This document shows, in pieces, positions 32,399 through 39,863 of a DNA stretch of 64,000 bases (positions are counted from its first letter, which is position 1; the number at the start of each line of letters is the position of its first letter). This DNA is from Saccharothrix saharensis (GTDB lineage Bacteria; Actinomycetota; Actinomycetes; Mycobacteriales; Pseudonocardiaceae): assembly GCF_006716745.1 (NCBI RefSeq), contig NZ_VFPP01000001.1:6521386-6585385 (forward strand), read 5' to 3'. The position numbers and the translations under genes are program-made. The notes beneath the pieces were generated by a model. It did not search any database and had not been told where the DNA came from. It worked only from the letters and a program-made list of their open reading frames with translations.

Positions 32399-32417
32399 CG
32401 TCAACTGTAGGTTGACG
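32399..32417. promoter_or_regulatory. operator-like dyad 1 upstream of the Clp-N/HTH gene
   Basis: CGTCAAC-TGTAG-GTTGACG, perfect 7-bp arms and a 5-bp spacer, beginning two bases before the gene's GTG. The same dyad recurs 29 bases away. Confidence 0.65.
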
Positions 32418-32427
32418 CCGGAGAAGC

Positions 32428-32446
32428 CGTCAACCTGGAGTTGACG
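32428..32446. promoter_or_regulatory. operator-like dyad 2 upstream of the Clp-N/HTH gene
   Basis: CGTCAAC-CTGGA-GTTGACG, the same arms as dyad 1 with a different spacer. On the minus strand each right arm supplies a GTCAAC/TTGAC element that could overlap a -35 box. The pair fits autoregulation by a dimeric helix-turn-helix protein. Confidence 0.65.
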
Positions 32447-32812
32447 CTAGGCGGTCGTGATCTCGATGCCGATCGTGCCGTCACGGCCGCGGCGCAACCG
32501 GCTGCCGAGCAGGGTGAGCCTGCCCAGCACGCCGTACTTCTTCGCGATGAGCGACCGCACCCGGTCGCTGCCCGCCTGGTCGAGCAGCCGCGCGGTGGCC
32601 GGGACCTGCTCGCCGGTGGGCTTGCCGCGCACGTCGCACGGTCCGATCCGGACGTCGCCGCTGCGGCGGATGCGCTTGACCTTGCCCGCGTCGGCGGCCG
32701 ACCACGCGAACAGCACGCCCTGGTCACCCGCCACCCACACGGGTGTCGGCACGGCGGTGCCGTCCTTGCGGAAGGTGGTCAACAACAGGTACTTGCCGGC
32801 AGCGAGGTCCAT
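32447..32812 (-). CDS. PPOX class F420-dependent oxidoreductase-like protein
   Basis: A 121-residue split beta-barrel flavin/deazaflavin protein. Seen: KYLLLTTFRKDGTAVPTPVWVAG, the opening typical of this actinobacterial family, then IRRSGDVRIGPCDVRGKPTG and a C-terminal KKYGVLGRL. The family includes F420- or FMN-dependent reductases with mostly unknown substrates. ATG 32812 is preferred over a TTG at 32821. The gene runs towards dyad 2 of the Clp-N gene, on the same strand. Confidence 0.85.
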   Translation of the reverse strand: MDLAAGKYLLLTTFRKDGTAVPTPVWVAGDQGVLFAWSAADAGKVKRIRRSGDVRIGPCDVRGKPTGEQVPATARLLDQAGSDRVRSLIAKKYGVLGRLTLLGSRLRRGRDGTIGIEITTA

Positions 32813-32838
32813 GTCCGGCAACGTTAGCCGCCGGGATG

Positions 32839-32880
32839 CGGAAGAGCCCCGCTCCCTGGAGGGGGAACGGGGCTCTTCCG
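32839..32880. terminator. terminator of the cold-shock gene
   Basis: CGGAAGAGCCCCG (32839-32851) pairs perfectly over 13 bp with CGGGGCTCTTCCG (32868-32880). It lies 12 bases after the csp stop on the minus strand and separates it from the PPOX gene. Confidence 0.88.
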
Positions 32881-32892
32881 GTCACGCTCAGG

Positions 32893-33096
32893 TCAGATGA
32901 CCGTCACGTTCGTCGCCTGCGGGCCCTTGGCGCCCTGGCCGACGTCGAAGCTCACCCGCTGGTTCTCCTCCAGGCTGCGGTAGCCGCCGCTCTGGATCTC
33001 CGAGTAGTGCACGAACACGTCCGCGCCGCCATCCTCGGGGGAGATGAAGCCGAAGCCCTTCTCCGAGTTGAACCACTTCACGGTGCCCTGCGCCAT
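32893..33096 (-). CDS. cspA: cold shock protein, CspA family
   Basis: A 67-residue single-stranded nucleic acid-binding OB fold. Both RNP motifs are visible: KGFGFIS (RNP1) and VFVHYSEI (RNP2), with the usual opening GTVKWFNSEKG. It acts as an RNA chaperone. ATG 33096 with GAGGAGTAC upstream. The 272-base interval to hisF holds its leader and promoter plus the hisF promoter; a long 5' leader would be usual for this family. It ends at a very strong terminator. Confidence 0.96.
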   Translation of the reverse strand: MAQGTVKWFNSEKGFGFISPEDGGADVFVHYSEIQSGGYRSLEENQRVSFDVGQGAKGPQATNVTVI

Positions 33097-33368
33097 CTTT
33101 GTACTCCTCATACAGCTACCAACGGGGCGAACGCACCCGCTGAGGCCGGTCCAAACGCTGACCCTGAGGAATCACACGCTCAAACGCGTTTCGCGAGCGT
33201 GGATGACACGAACACAAAACTTTCGACCTCCACCAGTCAACCACACTTTTGCCGCCACGTCGCCCGCTCACCGCCGGGAATCCCACTTTCAGGTGTCGCA
33301 CGCCCCACGTTTCAGGCGGCCGGGCACCGGAAGCCGGCGGCTCGACGCCTCCACGTAGGCTTCCGGCC
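33097..33368. promoter_or_regulatory. divergent promoter region cspA / hisF
   Basis: 272 bases with no gene. It is AT-richer than the surroundings around 33160-33250 and includes an imperfect dyad near 33176-33200 (CGCTCAAACG with CGCGAGCG). The hisF -10 TAGGCT lies at 33356-33361. No riboswitch-like fold was recognised. Confidence 0.5.
33356..33361 (+). promoter_or_regulatory. -10 box of hisF
   Basis: TAGGCT ends seven bases before ATG 33369; there is no ribosome binding site, so a leaderless message is likely. Confidence 0.55.
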
Positions 33369-34142
33369 ATGGCGGTCGCGGTGCGCGTGATCCCCTGCCT
33401 GGACGTCGACCGGGGCAGGGTCGTGAAGGGCGTGAACTTCACCAACCTCATCGACGCGGGCGACCCGGTCGAGCTGGCGCGGGCCTACGACGCGGAGGGC
33501 GCGGACGAGCTGACGTTCCTGGACGTGACGGCGTCGTCCAGCGACCGCGAGACCACGTTCGACGTGGTCCGCCGCACGGCCGAGCAGGTCTTCATCCCGC
33601 TCACCGTCGGCGGCGGCGTGCGCAGCGCGGAGGACGTGGACAAGCTGCTGCGCGCCGGCGCGGACAAGGTGAGCGTGAACACCGCCGCCATCGCCCGGCC
33701 CGAGCTGCTGGGCGAGCTGTCCCGCCGGTTCGGCGCCCAGTGCATCGTGCTGTCGGTGGACGCGCGGCGCGTGCCCGAGGGGGAGCGGCCGACCCCGTCC
33801 GGGTTCGAGGTCACCACGCACGGCGGCCGCAAGGGCACCGGCATCGACGCGGTCGAGTGGGCCGCGCGCGGCCAGGAGCTGGGCGTCGGCGAGGTCCTGC
33901 TGAACTCGATGGACGCCGACGGCACCAAGGCCGGGTTCGACCTGGAGCTCATCCGCCTCACCCGCGAGGTGGTCGACGTGCCGCTGATCGCCAGTGGCGG
34001 CGCGGGCGCGGTCGAGCACTTCCCGCCCGCGGTGGCCGAGGGCGCGGACGCCGTCCTCGCGGCCAGCGTCTTCCACTTCGGCACGCTGCGCATCGGTGAC
34101 GTGAAGCGGAGCCTGCGCGACGCCGGCGTGGAGGTGCGCTGA
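33369..34142 (+). CDS. hisF: imidazole glycerol phosphate synthase, cyclase subunit
   Basis: A 257-residue (beta/alpha)8 lyase and partner of HisH. Seen: RVIPCLDVDRGRVVKGVNF with the catalytic Asp, LTVGGGVRS, LSVDARR with the second catalytic Asp, EVTTHGGRKGTGIDAVEWA and LIASGGAGAVEHF. ATG 33369 sits just after a TAGGCT box. Its stop overlaps the start of the next gene by one base (TGATG), forming hisF-(membrane gene)-hisI. Confidence 0.97.
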   Translation: MAVAVRVIPCLDVDRGRVVKGVNFTNLIDAGDPVELARAYDAEGADELTFLDVTASSSDRETTFDVVRRTAEQVFIPLTVGGGVRSAEDVDKLLRAGADKVSVNTAAIARPELLGELSRRFGAQCIVLSVDARRVPEGERPTPSGFEVTTHGGRKGTGIDAVEWAARGQELGVGEVLLNSMDADGTKAGFDLELIRLTREVVDVPLIASGGAGAVEHFPPAVAEGADAVLAASVFHFGTLRIGDVKRSLRDAGVEVR

Positions 34143-34519
34143 TGCTCAACCCGCGCAACGCGGCCACCGAGGTGTTCCTGGCGACGCTGGTCGGCGCGGC
34201 GGGCGGCCTGGTGTTCGTGCTCATGGGGCTGGTCCAGTGGCAGGTCGAGGACGACTCGACGTGGATCAGGTTCCCGGTGATCGTCGCGGTGCTCGAGCTG
34301 CTCGCCGTCGGCGGCCTGGTGGCGGGTCTGCGCCCGGCCCGGCTGACCGCCGCGTTCCTGTTCGGCCTGGTGGCGCTCGTCCACCTGCTCGCGGTGCTCA
34401 ACCAAGGCCCGGTGTGGATCCGCGTGCTGTCGGGCGTGCTGTCCGCCGCGCACGTCTTCGCCGTGGTGATGCTCAACACCAAGCCCGCCCGGATCCACTT
34501 CCTCGGAGGACAGCGTTGA
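34142..34519 (+). CDS. four-helix membrane protein between hisF and hisI
   Basis: A 125-residue membrane protein with four hydrophobic segments: LATLVGAAGGLVFVLMGLV, FPVIVAVLELLAVGGLVAG, AAFLFGLVALVHLLAVL and VLSGVLSAAHVFAVVML. No family recognised. It is translationally coupled on both sides (TGATG with hisF, TTGA with hisI), so it should be made together with the histidine enzymes. The function is unknown. Confidence 0.8.
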   Translation: MLNPRNAATEVFLATLVGAAGGLVFVLMGLVQWQVEDDSTWIRFPVIVAVLELLAVGGLVAGLRPARLTAAFLFGLVALVHLLAVLNQGPVWIRVLSGVLSAAHVFAVVMLNTKPARIHFLGGQR

Positions 34520-34869
34520 CCAGCGCGCTCGACCCGTCCATCGCCTCACGGCTCAAGCGCACCGCGGACGGCCTGGTCTGCGCGGTGGTGCAGCGGCGCG
34601 GCACCGGCGAGGTGCTGATGGTGGCGTGGATGGACGACGAGGCTTTGCACCGCACGCTCACCACCCGCCGCGCCACGTACTACTCGCGCAGCCGGCAGCA
34701 GCTGTGGGTGAAGGGCGAGACGTCGGGGCACGCGCAGTACGTGCACGAGGTGCGGCTGGACTGCGACGGCGACACCCTGCTGCTGGTCGTGGACCAGGTC
34801 GGTGCCGCCTGCCACACCGGTGACGCGACCTGCTTCGACGCGACCGTGCTGCTCGGCCCCGCCGACTGA
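34516..34869 (+). CDS. hisI: phosphoribosyl-AMP cyclohydrolase
   Basis: A 117-residue zinc-dependent enzyme of histidine synthesis, monofunctional (no HisE part). Seen: VLMVAWMDDEAL, TTRRATYYSRSRQQLW, the metal-binding LDCDGDTLLLVVDQ with Cys, and GAACHTGDATCF with two more Cys. The start is an unusual TTG at 34516, supported by GGAGGA five bases before it and the 4-base overlap with the upstream stop. Confidence 0.95.
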   Translation: MTSALDPSIASRLKRTADGLVCAVVQRRGTGEVLMVAWMDDEALHRTLTTRRATYYSRSRQQLWVKGETSGHAQYVHEVRLDCDGDTLLLVVDQVGAACHTGDATCFDATVLLGPAD

Positions 34870-34875
34870 CACGGC

Positions 34876-35490
34876 TCAGCCGAGGTCGCCGGTCAGGTAG
34901 CGCTGCAGGTTGGGCGCGATGGCCTTGACCATCGTCTCCACGTCCGCCGAGGCCAGCGGCTCGAACCGGACCACGTACCGCACCATGCCCATGCCGAAGA
35001 TCTGGCTGGCCACCAGCGTCGCGCGCAGTTCGCCGTCCGCCACGGCCAGGTGCGCGACGACCCTCTTGAGCAGCGTGCCCACGAAGAAGCCGCGCAGCAC
35101 CTCGGCCACCTGGTCGTGCGACGTCACGCTGCGCACCATCGCGGCGAACTGGCCGCCGCCGATGGGGTCCCAGATGCCGATGAAGTTGCGCACGATCCGC
35201 TCGCCGATCTCGTCGTCCGGACCGTCGAGGATGCGGTCGACCAGCGCGTTGATGTCCACCGGCACCTGGAGCACGGCCTTGGCGAAGAGGGCTTCCTTGC
35301 CGCCGAACCAGTGGTTGACCATGGCCGCGTCCACCCCGGCCCGGGACGCGATCGACCGGACGGTGGCGCCTTCGTAGCCGCGTTCGACGAAGATCTCGCG
35401 GGCGGCGGCCAGCAGCGCGGCCTTGGTGTCCTCGCCGCCCGCCCGTCGTCCGCGGCGCTTGGGTTCGGTTTGGTTCGAGCCGGTGTTCAC
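34876..35490 (-). CDS. TetR family regulator divergent from trpE
   Basis: A 204-residue regulator. Helix-turn-helix at about 22-70: AAREIFVERGYEGATVRSIA, VDAAMVNHWFGGKEALF. The C-terminal domain has the pattern of the large TetR group with a TetR_C-type ligand pocket (GGGQFAAMVRSV). GTG 35490. A dyad of TTTCAAC/GTTGAAA arms lies 30 bases upstream, between this gene and trpE, and is the likely operator. Whether it controls trpE is open. Confidence 0.87.
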   Translation of the reverse strand: MNTGSNQTEPKRRGRRAGGEDTKAALLAAAREIFVERGYEGATVRSIASRAGVDAAMVNHWFGGKEALFAKAVLQVPVDINALVDRILDGPDDEIGERIVRNFIGIWDPIGGGQFAAMVRSVTSHDQVAEVLRGFFVGTLLKRVVAHLAVADGELRATLVASQIFGMGMVRYVVRFEPLASADVETMVKAIAPNLQRYLTGDLG

Positions 35491-35519
35491 GCCATCATCA
35501 TGCGATAACGCCGCCCTTT

Positions 35520-35537
35520 TTTCAACGTATGTTGAAA
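35520..35537. promoter_or_regulatory. 18-bp dyad between tetR and trpE
   Basis: TTTCAAC (35520-35526) and GTTGAAA (35531-35537) separated by GTAT. The AT-rich, 4-bp-spaced symmetry is typical of TetR operators. Distance to the tetR start is 29 bases and to trpE 48 bases. Confidence 0.6.
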
Positions 35538-35585
35538 TAGGGCCCGGCCGAACATCCGTATATGTCCAACCGGCACAATGTCGCC

Positions 35586-37127
35586 ATGGTGAGCGTCATC
35601 GGTGCAGGTGCGGGTCTGGGCGAGGTCAGCCCGACGCGCGAGGAGTTCCGCGAGCTCGCCGCCCAGCGGCGGGTCATCCCGGTGGTGCGGCGGCTGCTGG
35701 CGGACGCGGAGACGCCCGTCGGGCTGTACCGCAAGCTCGCGGCGGACCGGCCGGGCACGTTCCTGTTCGAGTCGGCCGAGAACGGCCGCTCCTGGTCGCG
35801 CTGGTCGTTCGTCGGCGCGCGCAGCGCGGGAGCGCTGACCGCGACCGGCGGCGAGGCGTTCTGGCTGGGACCGCACCCCGTCGGCCTGCCCGAGGGCGGC
35901 GACCCGCTGGTGGCGCTGCGCGAGACGATCGAGGTGCTGCGCACCGACCCGCTGCCCGGCCTGCCGCCGCTGACCGGCGGGATGGTCGGCTACATCGGCT
36001 ACGACGCCGTGCGGCGGCTCGAGCGGCTGCCGTCGCTGGCCGAGGACGACCTGAAGGTGCCGGAGCTGGTCATGCTGCTGGCCACCGACCTGGCCGCGCT
36101 GGACCACCACGAGGGCACCGTCACGCTCATCGCCAACGCCATCAACTGGGACGATTCACCGGAACGGGTGGACGCGGCCTACGACGACGCGGTGGCCCGC
36201 CTCGACGCGATGACCCAGGACCTGCAGAGCCCCGCGCCGCCCACGGTCGCGGTGTTCGCGCGGCCCAAGCCGGAGTTCGTCCGCCGCCGCACGCAGCAGG
36301 AGCACTACGCCGTCGTGGAGAAGGCCAAGGAGGCCATCCGGGCGGGCGAGGCGTTCCAGGTCGTGCTGTCGCAGCGGTTCGAGATGCGCACGACCGCCGA
36401 CCCGCTCGACATCTACCGCGTGCTGCGCACGTCCAACCCCAGCCCGTACATGTACCTGCTGCGGCTGGACGACTTCGACATCGTCGGGTGCAGCCCGGAG
36501 TCGTTGGTGACCGTGCGCGACGGCAAGGCCACCACGCACCCGATCGCGGGCACCCGGTGGAGGGGCGTCGACGACGAGGAAGACGCCCTGCTGGAGAAGG
36601 ACCTGCTGGCCGACCACAAGGAACGCGCCGAGCACCTGATGCTGGTCGACCTGGGCCGCAACGACCTGGGCCGGGTGTGCAAGCCCGGCTCGGTGACCGT
36701 GGTCGACTTCTTCAAGGTCGAGCGGTACAGCCACGTCATGCACATCGTGTCCACGGTCAGCGGCGAGCTCGCCGAGGGCCGCACGGCGTTCGACGCGGTC
36801 GCGGCGTGCTTCCCTGCGGGCACCCTGTCCGGCGCGCCCAAGCCGCGCGCGATGGAGCTGATCGAGGAGCTGGAGCCGACCCGGCGCGGCCTGTACGGCG
36901 GCGTCGTCGGCTACCTGGACTTCGCGGGCGACGCGGACACCGCGATCGCGATCCGCACCGCCCTGGTGCGCGACGGCGTGGCGTACGTGCAGGCGGGCGG
37001 CGGCATCGTGGCCGACTCCGACCCGGTCGCCGAGGACAACGAGTGCCTGAACAAGGCGGGCGCGGTGCTCTCGGCGATCGCGACCGCGCAGACCATGGCC
37101 CCGGCGGTGGACCCGGCCCGTGTCTGA
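35586..37127 (+). CDS. trpE: anthranilate synthase component I
   Basis: A 513-residue chorismate-binding enzyme, first step of tryptophan synthesis. Seen: FLFESAENGRSWSRWSFVG with the feedback-site pattern near the N-terminus, GGMVGYIGYD, NPSPYMYLL, GCSPESLVTV, HPIAGTRWRG, LVDLGRNDLGRV and the C-terminal QAGGGIVADSDP. The amidotransferase partner trpG is not in the window. ATG 35586 is preferred; ATG 35562 is an alternative. The next gene overlaps its stop by 8 bases. Confidence 0.96.
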   Translation: MVSVIGAGAGLGEVSPTREEFRELAAQRRVIPVVRRLLADAETPVGLYRKLAADRPGTFLFESAENGRSWSRWSFVGARSAGALTATGGEAFWLGPHPVGLPEGGDPLVALRETIEVLRTDPLPGLPPLTGGMVGYIGYDAVRRLERLPSLAEDDLKVPELVMLLATDLAALDHHEGTVTLIANAINWDDSPERVDAAYDDAVARLDAMTQDLQSPAPPTVAVFARPKPEFVRRRTQQEHYAVVEKAKEAIRAGEAFQVVLSQRFEMRTTADPLDIYRVLRTSNPSPYMYLLRLDDFDIVGCSPESLVTVRDGKATTHPIAGTRWRGVDDEEDALLEKDLLADHKERAEHLMLVDLGRNDLGRVCKPGSVTVVDFFKVERYSHVMHIVSTVSGELAEGRTAFDAVAACFPAGTLSGAPKPRAMELIEELEPTRRGLYGGVVGYLDFAGDADTAIAIRTALVRDGVAYVQAGGGIVADSDPVAEDNECLNKAGAVLSAIATAQTMAPAVDPARV

Positions 37128-37599
37128 GCGGTCGACCGCGAGGCGTCCACTGTGGATCGTGGTGGCGCTGCTGCTGCTCGCCGCGGTGGCGTTGTGGGGC
37201 GCTTCGGCGATGTCCTGGGACGCTTCGGCGGACCGAAGCGGCGGTGACGTCGCACCCGCGCTGACCCCGTTGGCGCTGCTGTTCCTGGCCGCGATCGCCG
37301 CCGTGGTGGCGTTGAGCGGCTGGGTGCGGCGCGTGCTGGGCGTCGTCGTGCTGCTCGCGGGCGCGGCCACGGCGTTCCAAGGGGTGGACGCCGACGGTCC
37401 GCTGACCGGCCGCGGCCTGGTGCTGCTGGGCGCGGTGCTCGCGGTCGCGGCGGGCGTGCTGCTCCTCGTGCGCGGATCGGCCATGCCGCGCTTGGGAGGC
37501 GGTTACCAGACGCCCGGCGCGGCCAAGCGCACCGCCGATCCCGAGCGCGAGCTGTGGAACGCCCTGGAACGCGGCGACGATCCCACGGAGCGGGACTGA
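37120..37599 (+). CDS. Trp-associated membrane protein (Trp operon conserved hypothetical)
   Basis: A 159-residue membrane protein with segments LWIVVALLLLAAVALWGA, LALLFLAAIAAVVALSGWV, VLGVVVLLAGAATAF and GLVLLGAVLAVAAGVLLLV. Actinobacterial trp operons commonly carry such a gene between trpE and trpC (TIGR02234 family), which fits size, topology and place. It might handle a pathway metabolite, but this has not been shown. GTG 37120 overlaps the trpE stop. Confidence 0.85.
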   Translation: MSERSTARRPLWIVVALLLLAAVALWGASAMSWDASADRSGGDVAPALTPLALLFLAAIAAVVALSGWVRRVLGVVVLLAGAATAFQGVDADGPLTGRGLVLLGAVLAVAAGVLLLVRGSAMPRLGGGYQTPGAAKRTADPERELWNALERGDDPTERD

Positions 37600-37624
37600 C
37601 GGCCCGCTGACGGCCCGCTGACGC

Positions 37625-37653
37625 GCCGACGCCGCACGTTTGCGCACGTCGGC
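37625..37653. terminator. weak hairpin after the trpE operon
   Basis: GCCGACG (37625-37631) pairs with CGTCGGC (37647-37653), loop 15. It follows a duplicated GACGGCCCGCT just after the Trp-associated gene. It may end the trpE transcript before the trpC promoter. Confidence 0.35.
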
Positions 37654-37720
37654 TCGCAAGGGCCCTGGTCAACTGCGGGAACGGGCCCACCCGGTGGCCG
37701 GACGGGGTTCGCGGCGGGGT

Positions 37721-37726
37721 TAGCAT
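37721..37726 (+). promoter_or_regulatory. -10 box of the trpCBA operon
   Basis: TAGCAT about 27 bases before the short upstream frame and 83 bases before trpC. A start near 37733 would give a message with a GAAGGGGAG ribosome site at 37738-37746. Confidence 0.35.
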
Positions 37727-37752
37727 CCTCGTGGCGGGAAGGGGAGCATGAC

Positions 37753-37812
37753 GTGCGGGAGCTTGCGACTGAACCGGAAGGTCTGACGGAGTCGAGCGAG
37801 GTGCTCGGATGA
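37753..37812 (+). CDS. short upstream frame coupled to trpC (19 residues)
   Basis: GTG 37753, six bases after GAAGGGGAG, reads VRELATEPEGLTESSEVLG and stops in an ATGA overlap with the trpC start. It has no Trp codon, so it is not a classic attenuator peptide. The acidic sequence and the exact overlap suggest either a small coupling peptide or the remnant of a longer gene. Short length keeps confidence low. Confidence 0.35.
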   Translation: MRELATEPEGLTESSEVLG

Positions 37813-38618
37813 CCGTGCTGGAGTCGATCATCGAGGGCGTCCGCGAGGATCTCGCCGCGCGCGAGGCGGCACTGCCGTTCGACGCGCTCAGGGAGAAGGC
37901 GGCGAAGGTGCCGCCGCCGCAGGACGTGATGTCGATCCTGCGCTCGCCGGGTGTCGGCGTCATCGCCGAGGTGAAGCGGCGCAGCCCGTCCAAGGGGCAG
38001 CTGGCCGACATCCCGGAGCCCGCCGACCTCGCCGTGCAGTACGAACTGGGCGGCGCGCGGGCGATCAGCGTGCTGACCGAGCAGCGCCGCTTCGGCGGGT
38101 CGCTGGAGGACTTCGACGCGGTGCGCGCGGCGGTGGGCGTCCCCCTGCTGCGCAAGGACTTCATCGTCAGCCCCTACCAGGTGCACGAGGCGCGCCTGCA
38201 CGGAGCCGACCTGGTGCTGCTGATCGTGGCGGCGCTGGAGCAGAACGCGCTGGTCTCCCTGCTCGACCGGGTGGAGTCGCTGGGCATGACGGCCCTGGTC
38301 GAGGTCCACACGGCCGAGGAGGCCGACCGCGCGTTGGAGGCGGGCGCGAGCGTCATCGGCGTGAACGCACGCAACCTGCACACCCTGGAAGTGGACAAGG
38401 ACGTGTTCGGGCGGATCGCGCCCGGCCTGCCCTTCGACACCATCAAGATCGCCGAGTCCGGGGTCACCGGGCCGGGCGACCTGATGGCGTACGCGGGGGC
38501 GGGCGCCGACGCGGTGCTGGTCGGCGAGAGCCTGGTGACGAGCGGCGACCCCAAGGTCGCGGTGAACAAGCTGGTGACGGCGGGGTCGCACCCCGCGTGC
38601 CCCCGGCCCAGCCGGTAA
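37809..38618 (+). CDS. trpC: indole-3-glycerol-phosphate synthase
   Basis: A 269-residue (beta/alpha)8 enzyme that closes the indole ring. Seen: VIAEVKRRSPSKGQL with the catalytic Lys, ISVLTEQRRFGGS, LLRKDFIVSPYQ, VEVHTAEEADRAL, GVNARNLHTLEVD and AESGVTGPGD. Monofunctional, with no TrpF half. Starts the trpC-trpB-trpA run. Confidence 0.97.
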   Translation: MTVLESIIEGVREDLAAREAALPFDALREKAAKVPPPQDVMSILRSPGVGVIAEVKRRSPSKGQLADIPEPADLAVQYELGGARAISVLTEQRRFGGSLEDFDAVRAAVGVPLLRKDFIVSPYQVHEARLHGADLVLLIVAALEQNALVSLLDRVESLGMTALVEVHTAEEADRALEAGASVIGVNARNLHTLEVDKDVFGRIAPGLPFDTIKIAESGVTGPGDLMAYAGAGADAVLVGESLVTSGDPKVAVNKLVTAGSHPACPRPSR

Positions 38619-38639
38619 GACCCCGTAGGAGGAGAGCGC

Positions 38640-39863
38640 ATGGCGCGCGGCCAGTTGGCTCCGACACCCCACGACCCGGACGAGCGGGGCCACTTCGGGC
38701 CGTGGGGCGGCCGGTTCATGCCGGAAGCGCTCATCGCCGCGGTGGACGAGCTCGCCGCGTTCTACGAGAAGGCGCGGGTCGACCCCGAGTTCCTGGACGA
38801 GTTCGCGCGCCTGCTGCGCGACTTCGCCGGGCGCCCGTCGCTGCTCACGGAGGCGCCGAAGTTCGCCGCCCACGCGGGTGGCGCGCGGATCTTCCTCAAG
38901 CGCGAGGACCTCAACCACACCGGCTCGCACAAGATCAACAACGTGCTGGGCCAGGCGCTGCTGACCAAGCGCATGGGCAAGAAGCGGGTCATCGCCGAGA
39001 CGGGCGCCGGCCAGCACGGCGTGGCCACGGCCACCGCCTGCGCCCTGATGGGCCTGGACTGCGTCGTCTACATGGGCGAGGTCGACACCGAGCGGCAGGC
39101 GCTCAACGTGGCCCGGATGCGGCTGCTCGGCGCGCAGGTCATCCCGGTCAAGACCGGCTCGCGCACGCTGAAGGACGCCATCAACGAGGCGTTGCGCGAC
39201 TGGGTCGCCAACGTCGACGACACGCACTACCTGCTCGGCACCGCCGCCGGGCCGCACCCGTTCCCGGTGCTCGTGCGCGACTTCCACCGGATCATCGGCA
39301 TCGAGGCGCGCGAGCAGATCCTGGAGAAGGCGGGTCGGCTGCCCGACGTGGTGGCCGCGTGCGTGGGCGGCGGCTCCAACGCCATCGGCATCTTCCACGG
39401 CTTCATCGACGACCCGTCCGTGCGGCTGGTCGGCCTGGAGCCCGGCGGTGACGGCATCGACACCGCCCGGCACGGTGCCACGCTCACCGCGGGCACGCCC
39501 GGGTCGCTGCACGGGGCCATGTCGTACGTGCTCCAGGACGAGGACGGGCAGATCGCCGAGGCGCACTCCATCTCGGCCGGCCTGGACTACCCCGGCGTCG
39601 GCCCGGAGCACGCGTTCCTCAAGGACAGCGGCCGCGCCGAGTACCGGCCGGTGACCGACGCCCAGGCGATGGAGGCGTTCGCGCTGCTGTCGCGCGAGGA
39701 GGGCATCATCCCGGCCGTCGAGTCCGCGCACGCCCTGGCCGGCGCGCTCGTGCTCGGCCGCGAACTGGGCCCGGAGGGGTTGATCCTGGTGAACCTGTCC
39801 GGGCGCGGCGACAAGGACATGGACACCGCGATCAAGTGGTTCGGGCTGGGGGTGGAGTCGTGA
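38640..39863 (+). CDS. trpB: tryptophan synthase beta subunit
   Basis: A 407-residue PLP enzyme joining indole and serine. Seen: GPWGGRFMPEAL, the Schiff-base lysine in NHTGSHKINNVLGQA, ETGAGQHGVATATA, CVGGGSNAIGIFH for PLP phosphate, and SGRGDKDMDT at the end. AGGAGGAGAG lies just before ATG 38640. Its stop overlaps the trpA GTG. Confidence 0.98.
   Translation: MARGQLAPTPHDPDERGHFGPWGGRFMPEALIAAVDELAAFYEKARVDPEFLDEFARLLRDFAGRPSLLTEAPKFAAHAGGARIFLKREDLNHTGSHKINNVLGQALLTKRMGKKRVIAETGAGQHGVATATACALMGLDCVVYMGEVDTERQALNVARMRLLGAQVIPVKTGSRTLKDAINEALRDWVANVDDTHYLLGTAAGPHPFPVLVRDFHRIIGIEAREQILEKAGRLPDVVAACVGGGSNAIGIFHGFIDDPSVRLVGLEPGGDGIDTARHGATLTAGTPGSLHGAMSYVLQDEDGQIAEAHSISAGLDYPGVGPEHAFLKDSGRAEYRPVTDAQAMEAFALLSREEGIIPAVESAHALAGALVLGRELGPEGLILVNLSGRGDKDMDTAIKWFGLGVES

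Noticed and set aside
37625..37812. Tryptophan attenuator before trpC
   Set aside because: No run of Trp codons, no T-box or antiterminator-like alternative stems; only one modest hairpin and a Trp-free short frame are seen.
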